Positions 5,706 through 11,013 of a stretch of 11,013 nt of DNA are shown here, in pieces. The position numbers and the translations under genes are program-made. Below the pieces are notes generated by a model. That model ran no database searches, was not told where the DNA came from, and saw nothing but the letters and a program-made list of their open reading frames with translations. The stretch is from Thermoactinomycetaceae bacterium (GTDB taxonomy: Bacteria > Bacillota > Bacilli > Thermoactinomycetales > Thermoactinomycetaceae), in NCBI GenBank assembly GCA_025449475.1, contig JANWJM010000144.1, forward strand, positions 1-11,013, given 5' to 3'. Positions within the stretch are counted from its first letter, which is position 1. Every line of letters begins with the position of its first letter.

Positions 5706-5906
5706 ATGAACCTATTTATGGTAACAATACTGGTTTTGATAAGCATCTTGGCAATCCGGGGAACACTTTACAACAAGAAGAACCAAAACAAACCAGGTTT
5801 CGTAATCGGTGGGATTTTCACGATTGGCCTGGTAGGCATAGCCTTGCTCTCTGTATTTGATCTGTTTTTTGGAGCTGATACACTCATTTCTTACCTACCT
5901 TGGTAA
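5706..5906 (+). CDS. Small two-span membrane protein, unknown function
   Basis: The product has 66 residues. A first hydrophobic segment (MNLFMVTILVLISILAI) leads to a polar, basic loop (RGTLYNKKNQNKPG), then a second span (IGGIFTIGLVGIALLSVFDL) and a short tail ending in YLPW. The ATG at 5706 is 9 nt past the AGG of a GGCAGGTG SD (5691-5698); the ATG at 5700 is only 3 nt away. The GT-x3-NKKN segment faintly recalls the DUF2759/YqgW small membrane proteins, but I do not claim membership. An overlapping frame beginning at 5621 lacks an SD and looks less protein-like. It lies between the Prli42-like gene and the attenuated MFS gene. Confidence 0.55.
   Translation: MNLFMVTILVLISILAIRGTLYNKKNQNKPGFVIGGIFTIGLVGIALLSVFDLFFGADTLISYLPW
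5857..5884 (+). promoter_or_regulatory. Candidate promoter for the MFS leader
   Basis: TTGATC (5857-5862), a 16-bp spacer and TACACT (5879-5884), the latter preceded by TG in the extended -10 position (TGaTACACT), would start a transcript near 5891. It lies inside the end of the 66-residue gene. Each hexamer matches consensus at 4 of 6, so read-through from upstream remains an alternative. Confidence 0.35.
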
Positions 5907-5929
5907 ATGATCTATCCCTAGGGTGATTG

Positions 5930-5947
5930 ATGATCTTGCTGATCTAA
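5930..5947 (+). CDS. Putative leader peptide MILLI of the MFS attenuator
   Basis: ATG ATC TTG CTG ATC TAA encodes the pentapeptide MILLI. The SD AGGGTGAT (5920-5927) is well placed: it matches the GGTGAT end of the anti-SD complement, giving about 6 nt from the GG to the ATG. The stop codon lies at the very start of the 5' arm of the 13-bp helix in the leader. A ribosome paused near this stop would cover that arm. An overlapping alternative is GTG at 5923, giving 12 codons that end at 5961, but its SD is poor. Translation is inferred from layout only. Confidence 0.5.
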   Translation: MILLI

Positions 5948-5996
5948 TCCTCACCCAATAAAAAATATTTCACACAAATGTTCTGGGTAGGATTAG
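5944..5996 (+). promoter_or_regulatory. Anti-antiterminator helix in the MFS leader
   Basis: CTAATCCT-c-ACCCA (5944-5957) pairs with TGGGT-AGGATTAG (5984-5996), giving 13 base pairs with one bulged C and a 26-nt loop. No T-tract follows, so it is not a terminator. Its 3' arm is the same sequence that can pair with the 5' arm of the downstream terminator, as expected for an attenuator. Confidence 0.65.
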
Positions 5997-6056
5997 GTGG
6001 AACAAATCGAAGCCATGTTTGCAAATCTTACTATCCTTTGTTGTGTTCTCCTATCC
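5990..6056 (+). promoter_or_regulatory. Antiterminator helix in the MFS leader
   Basis: GGATTAGG (5990-5997) can pair with CCTATCC (6050-6056) through seven pairs with one bulged T. The helix extends through GAACA (6000-6004) with TGTTC (6044-6048). This 12-bp structure excludes both the upstream helix (5944-5996) and the terminator (6048-6072). The pairings were found by eye; energies were not calculated. Confidence 0.55.
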
Positions 6057-6079
6057 AGAAACGGAATAGGGGTTTTTTT
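6048..6079 (+). terminator. Intrinsic terminator abutting the MFS start codon (attenuator)
   Basis: CTCCTATCC (6048-6056), the 6-nt loop AGAAAC and GG-a-ATAGGGG (6063-6072) form nine pairs with one bulged A and one T-G wobble. Seven Ts follow (6073-6079), and the ATG of the MFS gene is the next base. The 3' arm also contains the only SD-like sequence of the gene (AGGGG, 6068-6072). Termination here would prevent any transcription of the MFS gene, so this terminator must be conditional. Confidence 0.8.
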
Positions 6080-7318
6080 ATGTCCAATTTATTCTCTTCG
6101 CTTTCCTTATTTCGTAACCGATTTGTCCAATCGATCTTAGCCTCTGCATTTTTTTTACAGCTTGGAATTTGGATTCGAAACTTCGCAGTTCTTCTATATG
6201 TCGTCGAGAAAACCAATGGCGATCCTTTCGCCGTTTCCATGATTTCTATCGCTGAGTTCCTCCCTATTTTTATTTTTTCATTTGTGGGTGGAACCTACGC
6301 AGACCGCTGGCGACCCAAACAAACCATGATCTGGTGTGAACTCTTAAGCGCCACATCGGTCTTTATTGTATTCGTTACCTTGCTTTTTACAAGCTGGCAT
6401 GTCATCTTTTTTTCCATGCTCATCTCATCCATCTTATCGCAATTTTCACAACCATCTGGAATGAAACTCTTTAAACTTCATTTGGCGGGGGAAAAAATGC
6501 AAGCTGCCATATCGCTCTACCAAACCCTTTTTGCTTTATTTATGATTTTAGGACCCATCATTGGAACCTATATTTATCAAGAGTTTGGGATCTATCTGTC
6601 AATTGCATTTACAGGAATATGCTTTCTCTTGGCCGCTTTTATGCTTACTTGGATTCCTAATGATCCTCTACTAAAAGAAGAAAAGAAACTGGAGCAAACA
6701 TCCGTCTGGAGAGAAATGATGAGTGGATTTCGATATGTATTTTCCAAACGGCTCTTAATTCTTATATCTTTAAGTTTCTTTTTGGCGGGATTAGCAATCG
6801 GTTTTATCCAACCGCTCTCCATCTTTTTAGTTACCGAGCAATTGAAACTGCCAAAAGAATTTTTAAAATGGCTTCTTACAGCAAATGGAATTGGCATGTG
6901 CATTGGTGGCGTTCTCACAATGATGCTATCCAAAACCATTTCACCGTCTCGTTTACTGATTCTCGGCTCAGGATTGACGGCTTTGGGTATGAGTATTATT
7001 GGTTTTTCCACCACACTTTGGCTTACACTGCTGGGTGAATTTATCTGTGGATTGACGTTACCAGCGATCCATATCGGAGGAACGACCACCATTCTGCAAA
7101 ACACAAGCAGCCATTATGTGGGACGTGTGAATGGCATCCTAAATCCAATGTTTACCGGAGCCATGTTAATCACGATGAGTGTCGCCGGACTATTAAAAAA
7201 ATTATTGCCCATCTCGATGATCTTTCAAATCACAGCGATTCTGCTATTCATTAGTATGATTGTCATCTTACCTCTCTATCGACTTCCCTTACAAAAAGCG
7301 GAAAAAACACCGATGTAA
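6080..7318 (+). CDS. MFS drug/macrolide-type efflux transporter
   Basis: The 412-residue protein has about twelve hydrophobic segments, as expected for a proton-driven MFS exporter in the cytoplasmic membrane. Residues 69-81 (VGGTYADRWRPKQ) form a variant of MFS motif A in the loop after the second span. The opening (LFRNRFVQSILASAFFLQLG) and overall layout resemble the MefA-like macrolide-efflux branch. A longer in-frame reading from 5978 lacks an SD and would translate the terminator, so I start at 6080, where AGGGG lies 7 nt upstream. Expression is probably controlled by the leader attenuator. The gene converges on lipB, and its TAA lies in a shared hairpin. Substrate is unknown; an inducible ribosome-targeting drug is the natural guess from the leader. 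Confidence 0.8.
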   Translation: MSNLFSSLSLFRNRFVQSILASAFFLQLGIWIRNFAVLLYVVEKTNGDPFAVSMISIAEFLPIFIFSFVGGTYADRWRPKQTMIWCELLSATSVFIVFVTLLFTSWHVIFFSMLISSILSQFSQPSGMKLFKLHLAGEKMQAAISLYQTLFALFMILGPIIGTYIYQEFGIYLSIAFTGICFLLAAFMLTWIPNDPLLKEEKKLEQTSVWREMMSGFRYVFSKRLLILISLSFFLAGLAIGFIQPLSIFLVTEQLKLPKEFLKWLLTANGIGMCIGGVLTMMLSKTISPSRLLILGSGLTALGMSIIGFSTTLWLTLLGEFICGLTLPAIHIGGTTTILQNTSSHYVGRVNGILNPMFTGAMLITMSVAGLLKKLLPISMIFQITAILLFISMIVILPLYRLPLQKAEKTPM

Positions 7319-7356
7319 CAGGCAAATGAGCGAAGATTCTCATTTGCCTGTTACAT
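7313..7356. terminator. Bidirectional terminator between the MFS gene and lipB
   Basis: Perfect 18-bp arms (7313-7330 and 7339-7356) enclose an 8-base loop. The MFS stop TAA (7316-7318) lies in the left arm and the lipB stop TGA (7342-7340) in the right arm. T-rich sequence follows on the plus strand (TTTCTT) and, a few bases on, on the minus strand (TTTTTT from the A-run near 7303-7308). It should therefore serve both converging genes. Confidence 0.8.
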
Positions 7357-8017
7357 TTCTTAACAACTCGGACTCATCATGAAAAACAAGTCTCATTTGT
7401 TCGATCACATGATTCATGACTTCATTCATCGGTAACTTTCTCTTCAATTGTTTTTCCATGGAAGTGACGCCATATTCTTCGATCCCACAAGGAATAATCG
7501 TTTGAAAGTAAGATAGATCGGTATTCACATTCAAAGCAAAGCCGTGACTTGTGATATATCCTTTTTGACGCCTTGCTCGATTAAATTTTACGCCAATCGC
7601 TGCTACTTTTTGATCGCCAATCCAGACACCGGTATACCCTTCTTTTCGACAACCCTCTATCCTCCATTGTTTCAACACCTGAATGATTACTTCTTCCAAT
7701 TTGCGTAAATACTCTTTTGCATTTCCTTGCTTTCCAAGATAGAAGAGAGGATAACCTACAAGCTGTCCTGGTCCATGGTACGTCACATCTCCACCCCGAT
7801 CGATTTCAACCACCTCAATTCCCCGTCGTTGAAATTCCTCTTCACTCAGAAGGAGATGTTCGACATGGCTTCCTCTCCCCAATGTGACGGTATGTTCATG
7901 CTCGACAAGCAATAATTGATTGGTTAACTGCCCTTGATCAATTGCAGTCACCAACTGCTTTTGCATTTCCCAAGCTTGATGATATGGCATACGTCCGAGT
8001 ATTTGTACATGAAACAT
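7340..8017 (-). CDS. lipB: Octanoyl-[acyl carrier protein]:protein N-octanoyltransferase LipB
   Basis: LipB moves octanoate from octanoyl-ACP to the lipoyl-domain lysine of E2 and related proteins; LipA then inserts sulfur to make lipoate. The 225-residue protein has the signature RGGDVTYHGPGQLVGYP (74-90), the active-site lysine in DQKVAAIGVK (K137) and the catalytic cysteine in IIPCGI (C177). The ATG at 8017 is 7 nt from an unusual GGGGGGG SD (8025-8031); the ATG at 8023 is only 1 nt away and would add two residues. It follows the E2 gene by 47 bases without a terminator between, so it is probably the last gene of the same operon and acts on that E2. B. subtilis instead uses LipM and LipL, which makes LipB here a useful lineage marker. 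Confidence 0.93.
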   Translation of the reverse strand: MFHVQILGRMPYHQAWEMQKQLVTAIDQGQLTNQLLLVEHEHTVTLGRGSHVEHLLLSEEEFQRRGIEVVEIDRGGDVTYHGPGQLVGYPLFYLGKQGNAKEYLRKLEEVIIQVLKQWRIEGCRKEGYTGVWIGDQKVAAIGVKFNRARRQKGYITSHGFALNVNTDLSYFQTIIPCGIEEYGVTSMEKQLKRKLPMNEVMNHVIEQMRLVFHDESELLRNVTGK

Positions 8018-8018
8018 A

Positions 8019-8044
8019 CCCATTCCCCCCCAATTTTCAATGGG
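8019..8044 (-). promoter_or_regulatory. Possible hairpin around the lipB ribosome binding site
   Basis: On the minus strand CCCATT (8044-8039) can pair with AATGGG (8024-8019), looping out the GGGGGGG SD. The right arm covers the bases just before the start codon. A six-pair stem could modulate lipB translation, but it may be chance. Confidence 0.25.
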
Positions 8045-8064
8045 AACTCACTGCTCGATGATCA

Positions 8065-9273
8065 TTAGATGACCGTTTGTGGATTAAACGACTCCAACGT
8101 CTGCTTCACTCGCCTTAAAAATTTCCCCACCATCACACCATCTAGGATCCGATGGTCCAAAGATAAACAAAGGTTGATCATATCGCGAATTCCAATCATC
8201 TGATCGACCACAACGGGTCTTTTTACAATCGACTCAAATGAAAGAATCACCGCTTGAGGATAGTTAATAATTGGCTTCGAAGCAATAGAACCAAACGAGC
8301 CCGTATTATTAACCGTAAATGTTCCGCCTTGCGTTTCACTTAGCTCCAAGCTCCCTGAACGAGTCTTCTTCGCTAACTGATAAACTTTTTTCGCCAATCC
8401 ACGAATACTAAACGAATCAGCATCATGAATCACAGGGACATATAATGCTTCTTCTGTTCCAACAGCGATAGAGATATTGATCTCCTTTTTCAACACCACC
8501 TTATCATTTGACCAAACCGCATTCACATATGGAAATTCCTTAATCGCATCAACCACTGCTTTAATAAAGAAAGGCATAAAGGTTAAAGGAACCCCTTCCT
8601 TCTCCTGAAAAGACTTCTTTTCCTGATTTCTCAATTCGACCAAACCAGTCACATCGGCTTCCATCATGATCCAGGCGTGGGGAATCTCTTTCTTACTCTT
8701 GACCATTCGGTCCGCAATCGCTCTTCTTACATGGGATAGAGGGATCTCCTGATCACCCGAAGTCGGCATTCTTTCCAATTGTGAAACGGGTTCTTGTTCA
8801 AGAATCGTCGCAGTTGCTTGTTGATTAGACAAATACTGTAACACATCTTTCCGCGTAATTCGTCCCCTCTTTCCCGTCCCTTTCACTTGGTTTAAATCAA
8901 TTTGATGTTCTTGCGCCAATCGTGTGACTGCCGGAGAATAGCGGGAACGCATCGAGACCGCTTCAGAAGAAGTCGTCGGCCGTTGATTGATCATGAATGA
9001 TTCATGCGAGTCGTTCTGCACAACGGATTCATCCTCTTCTGTAAGAATGCGACAGATAATTTGTCCAACTGCAATTTTTGTCCCCTCTTTGACCAGTATT
9101 TCCATTATTTTCCCTGAAATGGTAGAAGGAACCTCAGCATTTACCTTATCTGTTTCCACTTCACAAATCGGTTCATATTTTTCCACCCAGTCACCGGGTT
9201 TTTTTAGCCACTTTGAAATAACTCCTTCACTGATACTCTCTCCTAGCTGTGGCATTGAAATATTGACTGCCAA
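8065..9273 (-). CDS. bkdB: Branched-chain 2-oxoacid dehydrogenase E2 (dihydrolipoyl acyltransferase, BkdB-like)
   Basis: E2 is the lipoylated core of the complex, transferring the acyl group from E1 to coenzyme A. The 402-residue protein has one N-terminal lipoyl domain with the modified lysine K43 (ETDKVNAEV), a linker, a peripheral subunit-binding domain at about 111-148 (RYSPAVTRLA to RKDVLQYL), a second linker, and the catalytic domain with H374 and D378 in DHRILDG. PQLGESISEG, IPHAWIMMEADVT and GGTFTVNNTGSFGS agree with B. subtilis BkdB. The start is TTG (9273-9271), 8 nt after the SD AAGGGGG (9282-9288). It lies 72 bases after E1-beta and before lipB. Products of this pathway in Bacillales prime branched-chain fatty acids. 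A pyruvate-specific E2 is less likely, given the E1 genes. Confidence 0.88.
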   Translation of the reverse strand: MAVNISMPQLGESISEGVISKWLKKPGDWVEKYEPICEVETDKVNAEVPSTISGKIMEILVKEGTKIAVGQIICRILTEEDESVVQNDSHESFMINQRPTTSSEAVSMRSRYSPAVTRLAQEHQIDLNQVKGTGKRGRITRKDVLQYLSNQQATATILEQEPVSQLERMPTSGDQEIPLSHVRRAIADRMVKSKKEIPHAWIMMEADVTGLVELRNQEKKSFQEKEGVPLTFMPFFIKAVVDAIKEFPYVNAVWSNDKVVLKKEINISIAVGTEEALYVPVIHDADSFSIRGLAKKVYQLAKKTRSGSLELSETQGGTFTVNNTGSFGSIASKPIINYPQAVILSFESIVKRPVVVDQMIGIRDMINLCLSLDHRILDGVMVGKFLRRVKQTLESFNPQTVI

Positions 9274-9291
9274 TCCTGGAGCCCCCTTTAT

Positions 9292-9318
9292 GAATAAGAT
9301 CGTGATACAAGCTTATTC
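9292..9318 (-). repeat. Small inverted repeat between E1-beta and E2 genes
   Basis: GAATAAG (9292-9298) and CTTATTC (9312-9318) form 7-bp arms with a 13-base loop, inside the 72-base gap of the bkd operon. No T-tract follows. It may be an mRNA processing or stability hairpin that sets the ratio of E2 to E1. Confidence 0.3.
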
Positions 9319-9345
9319 CAATCAGAATTGAACTTCGATAAACCT

Positions 9346-10329
9346 CTAAAATTCTGCTAATTCACGAATCGCTTTCTCGATTTTTTGTGGGCTGATCATA
9401 AACTCTTTTTCAAGAGATGCATTGTAAGGCATCGCGGGAACATCTGGACCACATAGACGCTGAATCGGAGCATCGAGTTCAAACAAGCCTTCTTCAGCAA
9501 TGATAGCGGAAATTTCACCACCAAAACCGCCTGTTTTATTGTCTTCATGAATAATCAAGACTTTCCCCGTTTTCGCTGCCGCTTCAAGGATCGCTTCTTT
9601 ATCGAGCGGAATCAATGTTCGAAGATCAAGCAGATGAACATGAATTCCTTCCTGTTTTAATTTTTCAGCAGCCTCTTTTGCATAATGAACCATTAAACCG
9701 TACGTGATGACTGTCACATCGGTTCCTACTACTTTTATATCGGCTTTTCCCAAAGGAACTGTATATTCCTCTTCAGGCACTTCTCCTTTGATCCATCGAT
9801 AACACCGTTTATGTTCGAGAAAAAGAACGGGGTCATCATCACGAATCGCGGCTTTTAACAGCCCCTTTACATCATATGGAGTGGAAGGAGCTACAATTTT
9901 TAAACCTGGTGTGCCCGCAAAAATGGATTCAATACTCTGTGAATGATAGAGCGCACCGTGAATTCCGCCCCCGTAGGGAGCTCGAATCACTATCGGACAA
10001 CTCCAACTACCATTTGAACGATACCGCAGCCTTGCCGCTTCACTCATAATCTGATTGACTGCAGGCAAAATAAAATCTGCAAACTGCATCTCAGCAATCG
10101 GTCGCATTCCATAAGCCGCTGCTCCGATCGCCACTCCGGCAATCGCGGACTCGGATAAGGGTGTATCTAACACTCGATCTTCTCCAAACTCCTCATACAA
10201 TCCCGCCGTGGCTCGAAATACACCTCCCCGAACACCTACATCTTCTCCTAATACAAAAACCCGTTCATCTGCTTTCATTTCCTCTCGAATTGCAGCTGTA
10301 ACTCCCTCAATATAGGAAATTGTCGGCAT
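9346..10329 (-). CDS. bkdAB: Branched-chain 2-oxoacid dehydrogenase E1 beta subunit (BkdAB)
   Basis: With E1-alpha it forms the thiamine-diphosphate-dependent heterotetramer that decarboxylates the 2-oxoacids derived from valine, leucine and isoleucine. The 327 residues equal the length of B. subtilis BkdAB as I recall it. Conserved stretches include VFVLGEDVG, GGVFRATAGLYEEFGEDRV, DTPLSESAIAGVAIGAA, IAEMQFADFILPAVNQI and IVIRAPYGGGIHGALYHSQS. A C-terminal transketolase-like domain follows (VITYGLMVHYA, HLLDLRTLIPLDKEAI). The ATG at 10329 is 6 nt from a strong SD GGAGG (10336-10340). The gene begins 14 bases after the E1-alpha stop, so the two are tightly linked and the subunits probably co-translated. 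Confidence 0.93.
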   Translation of the reverse strand: MPTISYIEGVTAAIREEMKADERVFVLGEDVGVRGGVFRATAGLYEEFGEDRVLDTPLSESAIAGVAIGAAAYGMRPIAEMQFADFILPAVNQIMSEAARLRYRSNGSWSCPIVIRAPYGGGIHGALYHSQSIESIFAGTPGLKIVAPSTPYDVKGLLKAAIRDDDPVLFLEHKRCYRWIKGEVPEEEYTVPLGKADIKVVGTDVTVITYGLMVHYAKEAAEKLKQEGIHVHLLDLRTLIPLDKEAILEAAAKTGKVLIIHEDNKTGGFGGEISAIIAEEGLFELDAPIQRLCGPDVPAMPYNASLEKEFMISPQKIEKAIRELAEF

Positions 10330-10343
10330 CTTTCTCCTCCCAT

Positions 10344-11013
10344 TTAAGCATACACATGACGATATAGATCCGTTTGATGAGGATCAGGTGCATTTTGTGC
10401 ATATTCTGTAGCTTCATCGACTTCTTCGTCGATTTGTTGATGCATCTGTGCTTCACGCTCATCATCCAACAATTGATGATCAATAAGGTAATTGCGAAAA
10501 AGAACGACAGGATCTATTTTCTTCGCTGCTTCTACTTCTTCTTTGGAACGATATGTCAAATCATCATCATCACTCGAATGCGGAGCCAATCGATATGTAA
10601 CGGCTTCAATTAACGTAGATCCTTTTCCTTGCCGCGCTCGATCCACCGCTTGCTTCATCTCACGATACACTGCCAATGGATCCCGTCCATCCACCGTAAT
10701 CCCTGGAAAACCATATCCTTTTGCCCGGGAAGCGATCTGTTCGCCAGCCACCTGCTTCCGTAAAGGAACGGAAATTGCATATTGGTTGTTCTCCACCATA
10801 AAGATGACGGGCAACTTGTGAACCCCAGCAAAATTGCAAGCTTCATGCCAATCTCCTTGATTGCTTGATCCCTCACCACACGAAGTAAACACCACATGAT
10901 CTTGGTTTTTTAGCTTTGCAGCGTAGGCAATACCTACTGCATGCAACATCTGGGTAGCGACTGGTGAAGAGCCTGACAAGATACGGTAACGTTTATCACT
11001 AAAATGCATGGGC
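10344..11013 (-). CDS. bkdAA: Branched-chain 2-oxoacid dehydrogenase E1 alpha subunit (BkdAA), N-terminus beyond window
   Basis: The C-terminal ~222 residues are present; the reading frame is open to the window edge, and the ATG at 11009 is internal because it corresponds to family position ~110 (…PMHFSDKRYRILSGSSP). The thiamine-diphosphate motif is visible as GEGSSNQGDWHEACNF followed by FMVENNQYAISVP. A loop rich in Ser and Asp (YRLAPHSSDDDDLTYR) corresponds to the conserved active-site and phosphorylation loop of branched-chain E1-alpha proteins. The stop at 10344 is 14 bases from the E1-beta start. One oddity is QMLHAVG where relatives have Q[VI]PHAVG, a Pro-to-Leu change. The close match to B. 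subtilis BkdAA favours branched-chain rather than pyruvate substrates; specificity is inferred. Confidence 0.9.
   Translation of the reverse strand, partial: PMHFSDKRYRILSGSSPVATQMLHAVGIAYAAKLKNQDHVVFTSCGEGSSNQGDWHEACNFAGVHKLPVIFMVENNQYAISVPLRKQVAGEQIASRAKGYGFPGITVDGRDPLAVYREMKQAVDRARQGKGSTLIEAVTYRLAPHSSDDDDLTYRSKEEVEAAKKIDPVVLFRNYLIDHQLLDDEREAQMHQQIDEEVDEATEYAQNAPDPHQTDLYRHVYA

Noticed and set aside
5621..5860. 79-residue frame overlapping the small membrane protein
   Set aside because: It starts with TTG without an SD, begins in a T-rich stretch that translates as hydrophobic by composition, and its second half is polar and low in order. The overlapping frame at 5706 has an SD and a coherent two-span layout.
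5944..5996. 13-bp leader helix as a terminator for the upstream gene
   Set aside because: No T-tract follows on the plus strand; its sequence relationship with the downstream terminator explains it better as an attenuator element.
5978..6079. In-frame N-terminal extension of the MFS protein from the ATG at 5978
   Set aside because: There is no SD before 5978, the extension would translate the hairpin and T-tract of a clear intrinsic terminator, and the extra residues look unlike a protein, whereas the MFS fold begins properly at 6080.
6015..6079. Second upstream reading frame (ATG at 6015) in the MFS leader
   Set aside because: The nearest SD-like AGGTGG is 14 nt away, and the frame has no stop before the MFS start, running far into that gene. 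The MILLI frame is better placed.
6592..7104. 170-residue minus-strand frame inside the MFS gene
   Set aside because: It is antisense to conserved membrane segments, with no SD or recognisable domain; a shadow frame.
8987..9331. 114-residue plus-strand frame across the start of bkdB
   Set aside because: It is antisense to the well-conserved lipoyl domain, with no SD or family resemblance.
10492..10821. 109-residue plus-strand frame antisense to E1-alpha
   Set aside because: The opposite strand encodes the conserved ThDP domain; the frame has no supporting signal.
1..11013. tRNA, rRNA, CRISPR array, insertion sequence or prophage
   Set aside because: I looked for cloverleaf signatures, regularly spaced repeats, transposase motifs and terminal repeats and found none. 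The region looks like core chromosome with a few small accessory genes.

Overview
The window looks like chromosome from a low-GC, endospore-forming member of the Bacillales. It carries spoIIM and a homologue of the sporulation peptide MciZ, and its Fur, NudF, EndoQ/YqxK, PepT-like and Bkd proteins closely resemble those of Bacillus. Use of LipB for lipoate synthesis, frequent TTG starts and unusually G-rich Shine-Dalgarno (SD) sequences suggest a relative of Bacillus, perhaps Thermoactinomycetaceae-like, rather than Bacillus subtilis itself. That placement is inference.

Left part (1-2870, minus strand, read right to left): nudF (ADP-ribose pyrophosphatase) overlaps the start of an EndoQ/YqxK-type PHP endonuclease gene. 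spoIIM follows, with a candidate sigma-E promoter, and then fur, cut by the window edge. fur has its own sigma-A-type promoter, with a PerR/Fur-type operator upstream that overlaps the end of spoIIM. The order fur-spoIIM-yqxK-nudF-mciZ is, as I recall it, that of B. subtilis.

Middle (2895-3953, plus strand): divergent from nudF is a 67-codon gene whose first 40 residues match MciZ, the mother-cell inhibitor of FtsZ, with an extra basic tail. An EcsC-family gene follows. A PepT-like M20 peptidase (minus strand) converges on it and ends at an intrinsic terminator.

Region 5185-6079 (plus strand) is mostly small genes and regulatory sequence. It holds a 30-residue single-membrane-span miniprotein resembling the stressosome anchor Prli42, a 66-residue membrane protein, and a ~190-nt leader in front of an MFS efflux gene. 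The leader has a five-codon reading frame (MILLI) and three mutually exclusive helices (anti-antiterminator, antiterminator, terminator). The terminator T-tract touches the MFS start codon. This is the layout expected of ribosome-mediated, possibly antibiotic-inducible, attenuation, and it is the most interesting element here.

Right part (7340-11013, minus strand): E1-alpha (partial), E1-beta and E2 of a branched-chain 2-oxoacid dehydrogenase, followed by lipB, which makes the octanoyl-E2 precursor of the lipoyl cofactor that E2 needs. The MFS and lipB genes converge on a shared 18-bp hairpin that contains both stop codons.

I saw no tRNA, rRNA, CRISPR array, insertion sequence or attachment site.
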